A stretch of DNA of 64,000 nucleotides from an uncultured Flavobacteriales bacterium (GTDB lineage: Bacteria; Bacteroidota; Bacteroidia; Flavobacteriales_E; Vicingaceae), in NCBI GenBank assembly GCA_937925525.1, contig CALALS010000173.1:1-64000 (forward strand). The letters run 5' to 3'. Position 1 is the first letter of the stretch. Every line of letters starts with the position of its first letter. Both the position numbers and the translations under genes were made by a program. Below, piece after piece: positions 35,209-42,250 of this stretch. The notes beneath the pieces were generated by a model, which was given only the letters and a program-made list of their open reading frames with translations, searched no databases and had not been told where the DNA came from.

Positions 35209-35919
35209 ATGGGAAGAGCATTTGAATACCGAAGAGCGGCAAAAGAAAAAAGATGGGACAAGATGTCCAGGGTGTTTCCTAGGCTGGCAAAAGCCATTAC
35301 CATGGCAGCCAAAGAAGGCGGTGCCGATTTAGAAATGAACGCCAAGCTGAGAACGGCCGTTCAAAATGCGAAGGCGCAAAACATGCCCAAAGACAACATT
35401 GAGGCAGCCATAAAACGAGCTTCTGGAAAAGATGCCGAAAGCTATACCGAAATTAATTATGAAGGAAAAGGCCCTTACGGAGTACTAGTGTTTATAGAGT
35501 GTGCTACTGACAACCCCACCCGAACGGTTGCCAACATTAAATCTTACTTTAATAAGTTTGATTGTTCATTAGTGCCTACTGGCTCGTTAGAGTTTTTGTT
35601 TGACAGAAAAGCGGTGTTTGAATTTAACAAACCTGAAGGTAAAGACATGGAGGAGCTTGAGCTGGAACTGATAGACGGAGGCCTGCAAAGTATGGAAGAA
35701 AACGAAGGTGTAATTTATGTATATACAGATTATACCGACTTTGGAAATATGTCTGATGTATTAGAAAAACTAGGCATAGAAGTAAACAAATCTTCTTTAC
35801 AACGCATACCCAACAATCCTACCGAATTTACCGAAGAACAATTAGTGGATATTGAAAAACTGCTGGACAAGGTTGATGAAGACGATGATGTGCAGGCGGT
35901 GTATAATAATATTGCTTAA
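35209..35919 (+). CDS. YebC/PmpR-family protein
   Basis: The family includes transcription regulators and translation factors that relieve ribosome stalling at proline stretches. Start set at [20 protein letters not shown] (35209), preceded by TAATATTG at about -7; the upstream in-frame TTG lies before that promoter. Other marks: [40 protein letters not shown] and [20 protein letters not shown]. Length 236. Array B is inserted directly behind it. Confidence 0.93.
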   Translation: MGRAFEYRRAAKEKRWDKMSRVFPRLAKAITMAAKEGGADLEMNAKLRTAVQNAKAQNMPKDNIEAAIKRASGKDAESYTEINYEGKGPYGVLVFIECATDNPTRTVANIKSYFNKFDCSLVPTGSLEFLFDRKAVFEFNKPEGKDMEELELELIDGGLQSMEENEGVIYVYTDYTDFGNMSDVLEKLGIEVNKSSLQRIPNNPTEFTEEQLVDIEKLLDKVDEDDDVQAVYNNIA

Positions 35920-35923
35920 ACCA

Positions 35924-35950
35924 CTTTTTTTGCAAAGCAAAAAGCAATTG
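35924..35950. terminator. Bidirectional terminator-like hairpin at the distal edge of array B
   Basis: CTTTTTTTGCAAAGCAAAAAG forms an imperfect stem with GC closing pairs and T runs on both sides. It overlaps the start of the cassette-head remnant and separates yebC from the convergent restriction genes. Confidence 0.5.
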
Positions 35951-35952
35951 CT

Positions 35953-36084
35953 CCCTTAACGGTCTCGGCTATGCGTAGTGCGGGATTTCAAGGCACTTCA
36001 CTTTCCGTTTAGCAGTTAGTTTATTTAATGTAATTACTTTCATATCAGCACTTTCACCCGCATTACGTATAGCCAATGTTGGGC
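35953..36084 (-). repeat. attC-like foldable recombination site B1
   Basis: Read on the minus strand: core GCCCAAC (36084-36078), spacer ATT, arm GGCTATACGTAATGCGGG (36074-36057), 72-base loop, arm CCCGCACTACGCATAGCC (35984-35967), spacer GAGACC, core GTTAAGGG (35960-35953). Arms pair except for A opposite C at positions 7 and 12. The last 25 bases (35968-35944) are identical to the end of site A2. It closes the restriction-modification cassette, whose last gene stops 3-9 bases before it. Confidence 0.82.
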
Positions 36085-36092
36085 ACAGTGTT

Positions 36093-37064
36093 TTATCTTT
36101 TTAGTATTTCGGCTCTATGAAATTCCAAATAATTTTCTCGACCTTCAATTGGTAAATGACTGAATGTTTTTCCGTCCGATATTCCGAGTTTAGAATAGGT
36201 CATATTTGACAAGAAAGGTGAAAGAATACTTTTTTTATCGTCTGTAAACGACAAGAAACCTCTGTCAAACATAAAATCGAAAGTTGGTGTCAGCATAAAT
36301 CCGTTTAATGGGTCTGTCTTTTCAAAATCATTTGATTTAGCCCAAGGTTTTATATGGCTTGCTATTAAAAGTCGGTCATCAGAAACCAGGGTTATTGGGC
36401 AAAATGGACACAATTTCAATAATTCTTCTCTGTATTTTCCTTGTCCAACTCTTGCACGAGTTAATACTTTCTTCTCTTCTGTATCTTGAAGGTTTTCTAT
36501 TTCCTCCTGTTCTTTTTCAAGTGTGTAAGGGTGTTCAACATCTCCAAAATAATCTGCAAACAGTCTAAAATAGTAAGATAGTTTTCCATTTTCATCCAGC
36601 AGTTTTACAACTGAAATGTAAGTAATGTTTGGAAGCGACAATTCTCGGATAAGTTTGTAAGCTGTATCCGAAGATTTTACATAAATTCTTGGTCCAACAA
36701 TTTGAGTTTGTTCAATTACTTCAAATTCAATCTTTTCGGGAAGTTGCTCAATTTTGGCTTTTCTTTCGTTCCATAGGTTTGGTAAAAGTTCTTTGTTTAC
36801 ATAAGGTTGTTCGGGATTTATATATTCAGCCTTGGTTTCTTCCAAATATTTGAGCAAATCTCGTTTTAATAGAAAACAAGGAATTGCAAAGCCTTCAGAA
36901 CCAAAGAAACTTCTAATTTCTTGGTTGTCGTTTCCAACATACAGTTTTGCTTCTCCATTTCCACCTCCAATTTTGTTTTGTCTAACTACAAACGAATCTG
37001 CAATCGTGATTTTTTCTTTTGTATCAAGAACTTTAAAGTCTTGGTTTAACAGTTTTATTTCCAT
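36093..37064 (-). CDS. HNH-type restriction endonuclease (cassette gene)
   Basis: The 323-residue protein has an HNH motif in its C-terminal half: LLKLCPFCPITLVSDDRLLI, then ASHIKPWAKSNDFEKTDPLN and GFMLTPTFDFMFDRGFLSF, the form found in many type II restriction enzymes. The N-terminal 190 residues look like a sequence-recognition or DNA-binding part (IGGGNGEAKLYVG, GPRIYVKSSDTAYKLIREL). The gene starts 4 bases after the methyltransferase stop, so the two are one transcript. The recognition sequence cannot be inferred. Confidence 0.85.
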   Translation of the reverse strand: MEIKLLNQDFKVLDTKEKITIADSFVVRQNKIGGGNGEAKLYVGNDNQEIRSFFGSEGFAIPCFLLKRDLLKYLEETKAEYINPEQPYVNKELLPNLWNERKAKIEQLPEKIEFEVIEQTQIVGPRIYVKSSDTAYKLIRELSLPNITYISVVKLLDENGKLSYYFRLFADYFGDVEHPYTLEKEQEEIENLQDTEEKKVLTRARVGQGKYREELLKLCPFCPITLVSDDRLLIASHIKPWAKSNDFEKTDPLNGFMLTPTFDFMFDRGFLSFTDDKKSILSPFLSNMTYSKLGISDGKTFSHLPIEGRENYLEFHRAEILKR

Positions 37065-37068
37065 ATAG

Positions 37069-38550
37069 TTATTCTGAAAATTTCGTTATATCCATTTGTT
37101 TGAGTATTGCGATTAAAACATCTACTACAATACTATTTCCTGCTTGACGATACATTTGCGTGTCGCTGACAATTTGTTTAAAATCATCACGAAAGCCCAT
37201 TAAACGCAAACACTCTTTTGGTGTGAGTTTTCTAATTCTTCCTTTGTTATGAGTTACATAGTTATCCACTCCAGCACGGTGCATTTTATGCATTGATTGT
37301 AATAGAGGTCGAGCAACTTCAAGGTCGGTTTTAATGGTTGTTTTGAAGTTTTTAGTACCACTTGAAAGCACATAATCCCTGACCTTATCTGATAAATAAT
37401 ATTTTTCCTCAACTTTATTTACGTCAAAAATAAATTCGTCAAATTCTTGTTCGTTTTGGTTCTCGAAAACAAAATCTCCGTGCCAATTAAATTGTTGGTT
37501 TGCCTTTTGGCAAAGTGCAATGTCTCCATTTATTTGGGTATATCGCTTTTGTCTATTTTTTGAGCTTGTTACGAACTTTACACCCTTTTCCTTTAGATAA
37601 TACTTGCTGTCCGTATAATCTTCTAAAAAGTCCTGCATTTTGTATTCCAAATCTATTGGTTCAGGAAATTCAAAGTCTATGGATTTGTCTTTAAAGCCTA
37701 TTACAAAAATGCGCTCACGGTGTTGTGGCATTCCGTAATCTTTTGCGTTTAGAACTTGGTAAAAATATTTGTATCCCAGTTCATCAAAGGTTGCCTTAAT
37801 TGTTTCAAAAGTATTTCCTTTATCGTGATTGATAAGTCCTTTTACATTTTCAAAAATGAAAACTTTAGGTTGGCTTTCTTTTACAATTCTTGCAAACTCA
37901 TAAAACAAAGTTCCCCTTGTGTCTTTAAATCCTTTTCGTTTTCCAACCATTGAGAATGATTGGCAAGGACTTCCACCGACTAAAATGTCTATTTGTCCTT
38001 TATATTTTTTTCCATTAACATCTTTAACATCATTGTACCAACGGGATTCGTCAATGTCGTAATTTGCGAAATAGCTTTCTTTAGCAAATTTGTCAATATC
38101 ACTTGCAAAAATTATTTCCGTGTTAAGGTTTAATCTTTTAAAAGCATATTCAATTGCTCCAATTCCAGAAAAAAGTGTGGCAATTCGGGTTGTGCTATTT
38201 GGATTTTCAAATTCTTTTTCAGTCCATTTTTTTTGAAATGAAAGTCTGATTTGATTTGAAATATAAAGCTCCAATTGTTCATTGACAATGTTTAGAACAT
38301 CTTTATAATTGGGATAATCCTTAAGTTCTTGGATTACTTTGGTAGAGTAGTAGTAATTTAGTAATTCTTTGTATTCAGTTTCGAGTATTTCTGCAAGATT
38401 TGGCATCAGTTCAGAAGCCAATGTTCTTTCTTCCCTTTCTATTTTCCCGTAAGTGGAAGTGTCAATATCCAAATGGGAAGCTACCTTTCTTAATGGGAAG
38501 CCTAATTCTGTTCTGCGTTGTTTTATATATTCTCCAAAAGTAGTGACCAT
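37069..38550 (-). CDS. DNA cytosine-5 methyltransferase with N-terminal helix-turn-helix (cassette gene)
   Basis: From the ATG at 38550 the first 65 residues form an Xre-type helix-turn-helix (GEYIKQRRTELGFPLRKVAS, then HLDIDTSTYGKIEREER), which may autoregulate the system as in other type II systems with fused controllers. The methyltransferase motifs follow in order: I (TLFSGIGAIEYAF), IV (LVGGSPCQSFSMVG, catalytic Cys196), VI (FIFENVKGL), VIII (PQHRERIFVIGF), IX/X (RKLTPKECLRLMGF and QAGNSIVVDVL). The target-recognition region is about residues 280-420. It precedes the HNH endonuclease by 4 bases; together they are the cargo of one cassette. Confidence 0.93.
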   Translation of the reverse strand: MVTTFGEYIKQRRTELGFPLRKVASHLDIDTSTYGKIEREERTLASELMPNLAEILETEYKELLNYYYSTKVIQELKDYPNYKDVLNIVNEQLELYISNQIRLSFQKKWTEKEFENPNSTTRIATLFSGIGAIEYAFKRLNLNTEIIFASDIDKFAKESYFANYDIDESRWYNDVKDVNGKKYKGQIDILVGGSPCQSFSMVGKRKGFKDTRGTLFYEFARIVKESQPKVFIFENVKGLINHDKGNTFETIKATFDELGYKYFYQVLNAKDYGMPQHRERIFVIGFKDKSIDFEFPEPIDLEYKMQDFLEDYTDSKYYLKEKGVKFVTSSKNRQKRYTQINGDIALCQKANQQFNWHGDFVFENQNEQEFDEFIFDVNKVEEKYYLSDKVRDYVLSSGTKNFKTTIKTDLEVARPLLQSMHKMHRAGVDNYVTHNKGRIRKLTPKECLRLMGFRDDFKQIVSDTQMYRQAGNSIVVDVLIAILKQMDITKFSE

Positions 38551-38630
38551 ATTTTTCGACAAATTATTTAGGACAAAAATCGTCCAAAAATATGGAATAT
38601 CCTATTTTCCGATATGTTTTTTTACATTGT

Positions 38631-38763
38631 GCCCAACGTTTTGCATATGGCTTGTGGCGGTTTCGAAGCACTTTCCTGTCCACCGAAACCAAAGCTGGCT
38701 ACGGAGCGGAAACCTTGCTGGCAGCCGTTCACCCGCCATAAGCTATATGCGTTGTTGTGTGCC
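38631..38763 (-). repeat. attC-like foldable recombination site B2
   Basis: Read on the minus strand: core GGCACACAAC (38763-38754), spacer AAC, arm GCATATAGCTTATGGCGG (38750-38733), 72-base loop, arm CCGCCACAAGCCATATGC (38660-38643), spacer AAAAC, core GTTGGGC (38637-38631). The arms pair except for A opposite C at positions 7 and 12. Inside the loop GGCTGC and GTAGCC can form a smaller hairpin. It separates the unknown gene at 38778 from the restriction-modification pair. Confidence 0.82.
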
Positions 38764-38777
38764 GTTTTTTATTTTTT

Positions 38778-39479
38778 TCATTTATAATAATAGTACCAAT
38801 TACTCTCGTAATTATTGTCAAAGTTCTCTTTGCTGTCCAAGTAGACGGAGAAGAACTCTCTTTTAAAATATCCGAATTCATCGTGCCGACTTAGTAAATC
38901 AAAATACTTGTCGGTCCATTTTTTATGTTCTTCGGAGTTCTCGTACGTTTTTACTTGTTCATCTGTGTATAGGAAGATTGTTGTCCATGAGAAAGCTCGC
39001 GAAATTTCCCAAATATCTTTGTTGTCCAATTCGGCTTTAAGTTCCTTTACTTTATTCTCTGGAACACTTTCGTTCGCTTCAATTCGAGCTATGGATTCAA
39101 AATCTCCATAAATTACCCAAATGTTCTCGGTTTTGTATTTTGAAGTCGCACGCTTCTTAAACAACCCAAATAATCCACTGTCGGGGATTAGTCCTTGCTC
39201 TTTTAAGGTCTCTTTGAATTTCTTACCTATTGCCGTCTGTTTGTCAGAGTCGAAATTGAACCCATTAGGTCCGTTAAATTGAGCTTTCTCTTTTGGGTGC
39301 TCAAAGCAAATTTCTAATCTCGGTCGAGTTCCTTTGTCGATTGTGTCGTAGAAAATATTGATTGTCTTGACTCCATATGTTTTGTCAATCCAATCAGCGA
39401 GCGGTTTGAATTCGGGTTTCATTACCTTCTTTCCAAGCTTAATTTGCTTAGTCTCTTTGTAGTCTTTGTCAGAAGGCAT
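38778..39479 (-). CDS. Protein of unknown function (first cassette gene of array B)
   Basis: Start set at ATG 39479 (MPSDKDYKETKQIKLGKKVM); ATG 39485 is equally possible, and the longer frame runs into the attI-like site. The 233 residues are charged and cytosolic, with alternating alpha/beta character (PLADWIDKTYGVKTINIFYD, RPRLEICFEHPKEKAQFNGP) and an aromatic C-terminal end (WYYYYK). No family recognised and no catalytic motif obvious. It has the position most strongly expressed in an integron-like array, next to the attI promoter. Its stop lies 15 bases before site B2. Confidence 0.75.
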   Translation of the reverse strand: MPSDKDYKETKQIKLGKKVMKPEFKPLADWIDKTYGVKTINIFYDTIDKGTRPRLEICFEHPKEKAQFNGPNGFNFDSDKQTAIGKKFKETLKEQGLIPDSGLFGLFKKRATSKYKTENIWVIYGDFESIARIEANESVPENKVKELKAELDNKDIWEISRAFSWTTIFLYTDEQVKTYENSEEHKKWTDKYFDLLSRHDEFGYFKREFFSVYLDSKENFDNNYESNWYYYYK

Positions 39480-39510
39480 TATCATAATTGGTACTGTTGT
39501 TTTTTTCAAA

Positions 39511-39542
39511 TGGCACACAACTAGTTGATAAACCAAATATAG
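39511..39542 (-). other. attI-like recombination site B with embedded promoter
   Basis: The 25 bases 39518-39542 match 29571-29595 in 24 positions. Read on the minus strand: TATATTTG (39541-39534, fits TAnnTTTG), GTTTATCAACTA, then the core GTTGTGTGCC (39521-39512) where the first cassette begins. That core is the exact 10-base complement of the core that ends the same cassette (38763-38754). The site lies 75 bases from the integrase ATG, and the promoter would read into the cassettes. Confidence 0.75.
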
Positions 39543-39604
39543 TTAAAAAATTAGTTTTAACACCTAAAATTAGGCGTTAATCGTTAGTAAAAAGCTAATT
39601 ATGT

Positions 39605-39612
39605 TAAATTTG
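39605..39612 (+). promoter_or_regulatory. -7 promoter element of the integrase
   Basis: TAAATTTG fits TAnnTTTG and ends only 4 bases before the integrase ATG, so the messenger would be leaderless or nearly so. Confidence 0.5.
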
Positions 39613-39616
39613 TATT

Positions 39617-40441
39617 ATGCAGATTATTACAGATTTTATCCGAATATTGGAGTTAAAACGTTATAGCCGCCAGACAATAAATAGCTACAAAGGACATTTA
39701 AATATGGTGTCTAACTACTTTAATAATAAACCGTTTAAAAAAATTAGCGATAAAGAATTGTTTGAATTTATTTATTATTTGGTAGAGACAAAAAATATTT
39801 CTGCATCATATCAAAGGCAAATTGTCGGTGGGCTAAAGCTGTTTTATAAAGAAATCTATAATAGAGCAATTCCTTTTGAATATTTAAAGGTTACCCAAAG
39901 AGAGAAAAAACTACCTCCAGTATTAAGTAAAAGAGAGGTTTTTAAAATAATAGAAAATACGAACAACTTAAAGCACCGTGCTATTTTGTCTTTAATTTAT
40001 AGTGCCGGATTAAGAATAGGGGAGCTAATAGAGTTAAAAAAGACAGATATTGATTCAGAAAGAATGCTTATTCACATTAAGAAAGGAAAAGGAAAAAAAG
40101 ACAGACACACAATTTTATCTGAAAAAGTGCTACTGCTATTAAGAGAATACTATAAAAAATATAAACCAAAGGAATATTTATTTGAAGGTCAAAAAGGCGG
40201 GAAATACTCACCCGAAAGCGCTAGTCAGATATTAAAAAGAGCAGCAAAAAAAGCGAATATTAAAAAACAAATTACCCTACACACCTTGAGGCACAGTTTT
40301 GCCACTCATTTATTAGAGCAAGGAGTTGGAATTACTCACATTCAAAAACTATTGGGCCACAATAACATAAAAACCACCTTAATATACACACATATAGCTG
40401 ATGAGTCTATACAAAAAATAAAAAGCCCATTAGACAGCTAG
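39617..40441 (+). CDS. Tyrosine recombinase, integron-integrase-like (cassette integrase B)
   Basis: The 274-residue recombinase has a SAM-like N-terminal core-binding domain (residues 1-95, LELKRYSRQTINSYKGHLNM) and a complete catalytic domain: Arg133 (SAGLRIGEL), Lys158 region (KKGKGKKDRH), His222 and Arg225 (HTLRHSF), His248 (LLGHNN) and nucleophile Tyr257 (LIYTHI). It ends KIKSPLDS; an SPLD tail is typical of integron integrases. The insert found in IntI proteins between the lysine and the HxxR box is not present (KKYKPKEYLFEGQKG runs straight on). It diverges from attI-like site B and the cassettes, as intI genes do. XerC/XerD-type recombinases are the main alternative. Confidence 0.88.
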   Translation: MQIITDFIRILELKRYSRQTINSYKGHLNMVSNYFNNKPFKKISDKELFEFIYYLVETKNISASYQRQIVGGLKLFYKEIYNRAIPFEYLKVTQREKKLPPVLSKREVFKIIENTNNLKHRAILSLIYSAGLRIGELIELKKTDIDSERMLIHIKKGKGKKDRHTILSEKVLLLLREYYKKYKPKEYLFEGQKGGKYSPESASQILKRAAKKANIKKQITLHTLRHSFATHLLEQGVGITHIQKLLGHNNIKTTLIYTHIADESIQKIKSPLDS

Positions 40442-40457
40442 AGTGGAAAAATCTTTT

Positions 40458-41327
40458 TTATTTTTCTAATACCTCAGCAACGTTTGCTTTAATTTTTTGA
40501 CAGAGTTCATCGGTGGGTAAGTCGTTATCGTCAGTTCCGAAAGGGTCTTCTATTTCTTCTGCCAATATTTCTATACTTACCAATATGTAAAACACAAAAG
40601 TGGTTAGCAAAATAGACCAATAGCCAAAGGAAGAAACAAATGCCAGCGGCATGGTGGTAACATAAATAAAGATAAACTTCTTTAAAAAAATGCTATACAA
40701 ATAAGCTATTGGTATGTTTTTAATTCGTTCGCATGCGCATGTGATGTAATAAAAAGTTTTGAGGTTGGTGTCTAGTACAAGGTAATCGGTTTCGGTAATT
40801 TGTCCGCTTTGTTTTAGTGCGTAAAGCTTTTGGTAAATTCTTTTGGCAATGTGGTTGGGAATATGTTCGGATTTTTGAAGTGCGGTTTTTTCTTCTTTGG
40901 TTAGGTTAAGTTCTTCTATCAGCACCCCTTTTCTTAAATGTTCTTTTACCGCAAAAGCGTAGTTACTAATCATTTTGCTAAAGAAGTTTTTGTCTTCGTT
41001 ATTAATATTAGTTACCGATAATTTAATAGCTAAGTTGCGCGTGTTGTTTACTAGTTCGCCCCATTTTTTTCTTCCTTCCCACCAGCGGTCATAGCCTGTG
41101 TTGGTTCTGAAAACAAGCAATAAAGACAACACAAAACCAATCAACGAATACACCGACATCAAGTCTTTCAGCAGCTTTATGTTGGGGAAATAGGTTAACT
41201 CTACAAAAGTGATGATAGTAGTAAGTCCGGCAATGAATAAAATTTCTTGCCACAGAATGCGAATGGTGTCGCTCTTGTGAAGCGATAAAATGTGAACTAA
41301 CCAGCTTTTTGGGTTATAGTTTATCAT
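40458..41327 (-). CDS. Bestrophin-family (UPF0187) membrane protein
   Basis: The protein has 289 residues with the bestrophin pattern: N-terminal helices (ILFIAGLTTIITFVELTYFP and LIGFVLSLLLVFRTNTGYDR), the signature RTNTGYDRWWEGRKKWGELV, a cytosolic helical part and a second pair of helices (IFIYVTTMPLAFVSSFGYWS, TFVFYILVSIEILAEEIEDP). EIEDPFGTDDNDLP is the conserved C-terminal gate region. Bacterial members form pentameric ion channels. It is convergent with the integrase gene, 16 bases apart, and marks the end of the array B region. Confidence 0.9.
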   Translation of the reverse strand: MINYNPKSWLVHILSLHKSDTIRILWQEILFIAGLTTIITFVELTYFPNIKLLKDLMSVYSLIGFVLSLLLVFRTNTGYDRWWEGRKKWGELVNNTRNLAIKLSVTNINNEDKNFFSKMISNYAFAVKEHLRKGVLIEELNLTKEEKTALQKSEHIPNHIAKRIYQKLYALKQSGQITETDYLVLDTNLKTFYYITCACERIKNIPIAYLYSIFLKKFIFIYVTTMPLAFVSSFGYWSILLTTFVFYILVSIEILAEEIEDPFGTDDNDLPTDELCQKIKANVAEVLEK

Positions 41328-41389
41328 TGAAAAGCAAAGATAGTAATTGAATGGGGATTAAAAAGAACGACTTTTCTATCTACAGCCGC

Positions 41390-42250
41390 CTATTTATCTT
41401 CATCAAAAGCGAATTCAACGGGTTTAACGGAATATCCTTTTTGCTTTAATAAAGCAATAACTCCTTTTTCTCCGCCCAAGTGTGCGGCACCAAAGGCATT
41501 AAAGGTCTTTTGCTCGGCACTATATTTGGCTATGTTTTTTGCCATTACTTTATTCCGTTTATCTAAGAACTCTTTGGTAAAGTTTTCAGGCATGGAGGTG
41601 TCGTTCATTAAAGTCATTAGCTGCTCTAAATCTTGTTTTAAGTAATTGCTGATAAGCTCTTCAAACTTTTCGCTTTGGCTAGAAGTGTCCTTTAAGCTCG
41701 TTAGTAGCATTTTTGCTTGCTCTTTGGGAGAAATAGCATCAACGGCTGCAATTTGTTCTTCAAACTTTTCAATGGATAGTGTTTTTTTATTAAGCTTTTT
41801 TGCCTCATCTAACAAATACATATCTAAAGCTAAAGGCATTTCTTTTTTTAAATCGCCCTTCATCATTTGCGCTGAAATAAAAAAAGGCTTCATTTTGTTA
41901 AATGCCATTGCGCTCATACCTAGCTTCTCTTTAATCATAGAATCAACGAAAGCATATTCTTCAGGAGTAAAAAGCTCTTTTAAGGTTGTTTTTTCTAGCA
42001 GCATTTTTTCTTGCACAAGCTTTGGGTCAATATCGTTTAAAAGTACTTCCATTGCATAGGCATCACAACTTTTAAAGATACTCCAAACGGTGTCCGGCAT
42101 GGCAAAAACCCTTTTATCTTGTATGTGGATGGTTCCATATAAATAAGAAGGAGAGTCTAAGTTTTTACCGGAAATTTCCCACAGCAAAGACTGCCCCTGT
42201 AATGCAAGAACAGAGGTTGCCGTTAAGAATAAAGAGAGGAATTTTTTCAT
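41390..42250 (-). CDS. TraB/GumN-family exported protein
   Basis: Signal peptide (MKKFLSLFLTATSVLALQG) then a 265-residue TraB/GumN (Tiki-like) domain: SYLYGTIHIQDKRVF contains the GTxH motif, and NAFGAAHLGGEKGVIALLKQ the second conserved histidine region. Animal homologues are metalloproteases; the bacterial role is unknown. Its start overlaps the stop of the YwqK-type gene upstream by 4 bases, so they share a transcript. Confidence 0.88.
   Translation of the reverse strand: MKKFLSLFLTATSVLALQGQSLLWEISGKNLDSPSYLYGTIHIQDKRVFAMPDTVWSIFKSCDAYAMEVLLNDIDPKLVQEKMLLEKTTLKELFTPEEYAFVDSMIKEKLGMSAMAFNKMKPFFISAQMMKGDLKKEMPLALDMYLLDEAKKLNKKTLSIEKFEEQIAAVDAISPKEQAKMLLTSLKDTSSQSEKFEELISNYLKQDLEQLMTLMNDTSMPENFTKEFLDKRNKVMAKNIAKYSAEQKTFNAFGAAHLGGEKGVIALLKQKGYSVKPVEFAFDEDK

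Noticed and set aside
35920..40458. Insertion sequence or transposon for the array B region
   Set aside because: No transposase, no terminal inverted repeats and no target-site duplication; the inverted repeats are internal, one per cassette.
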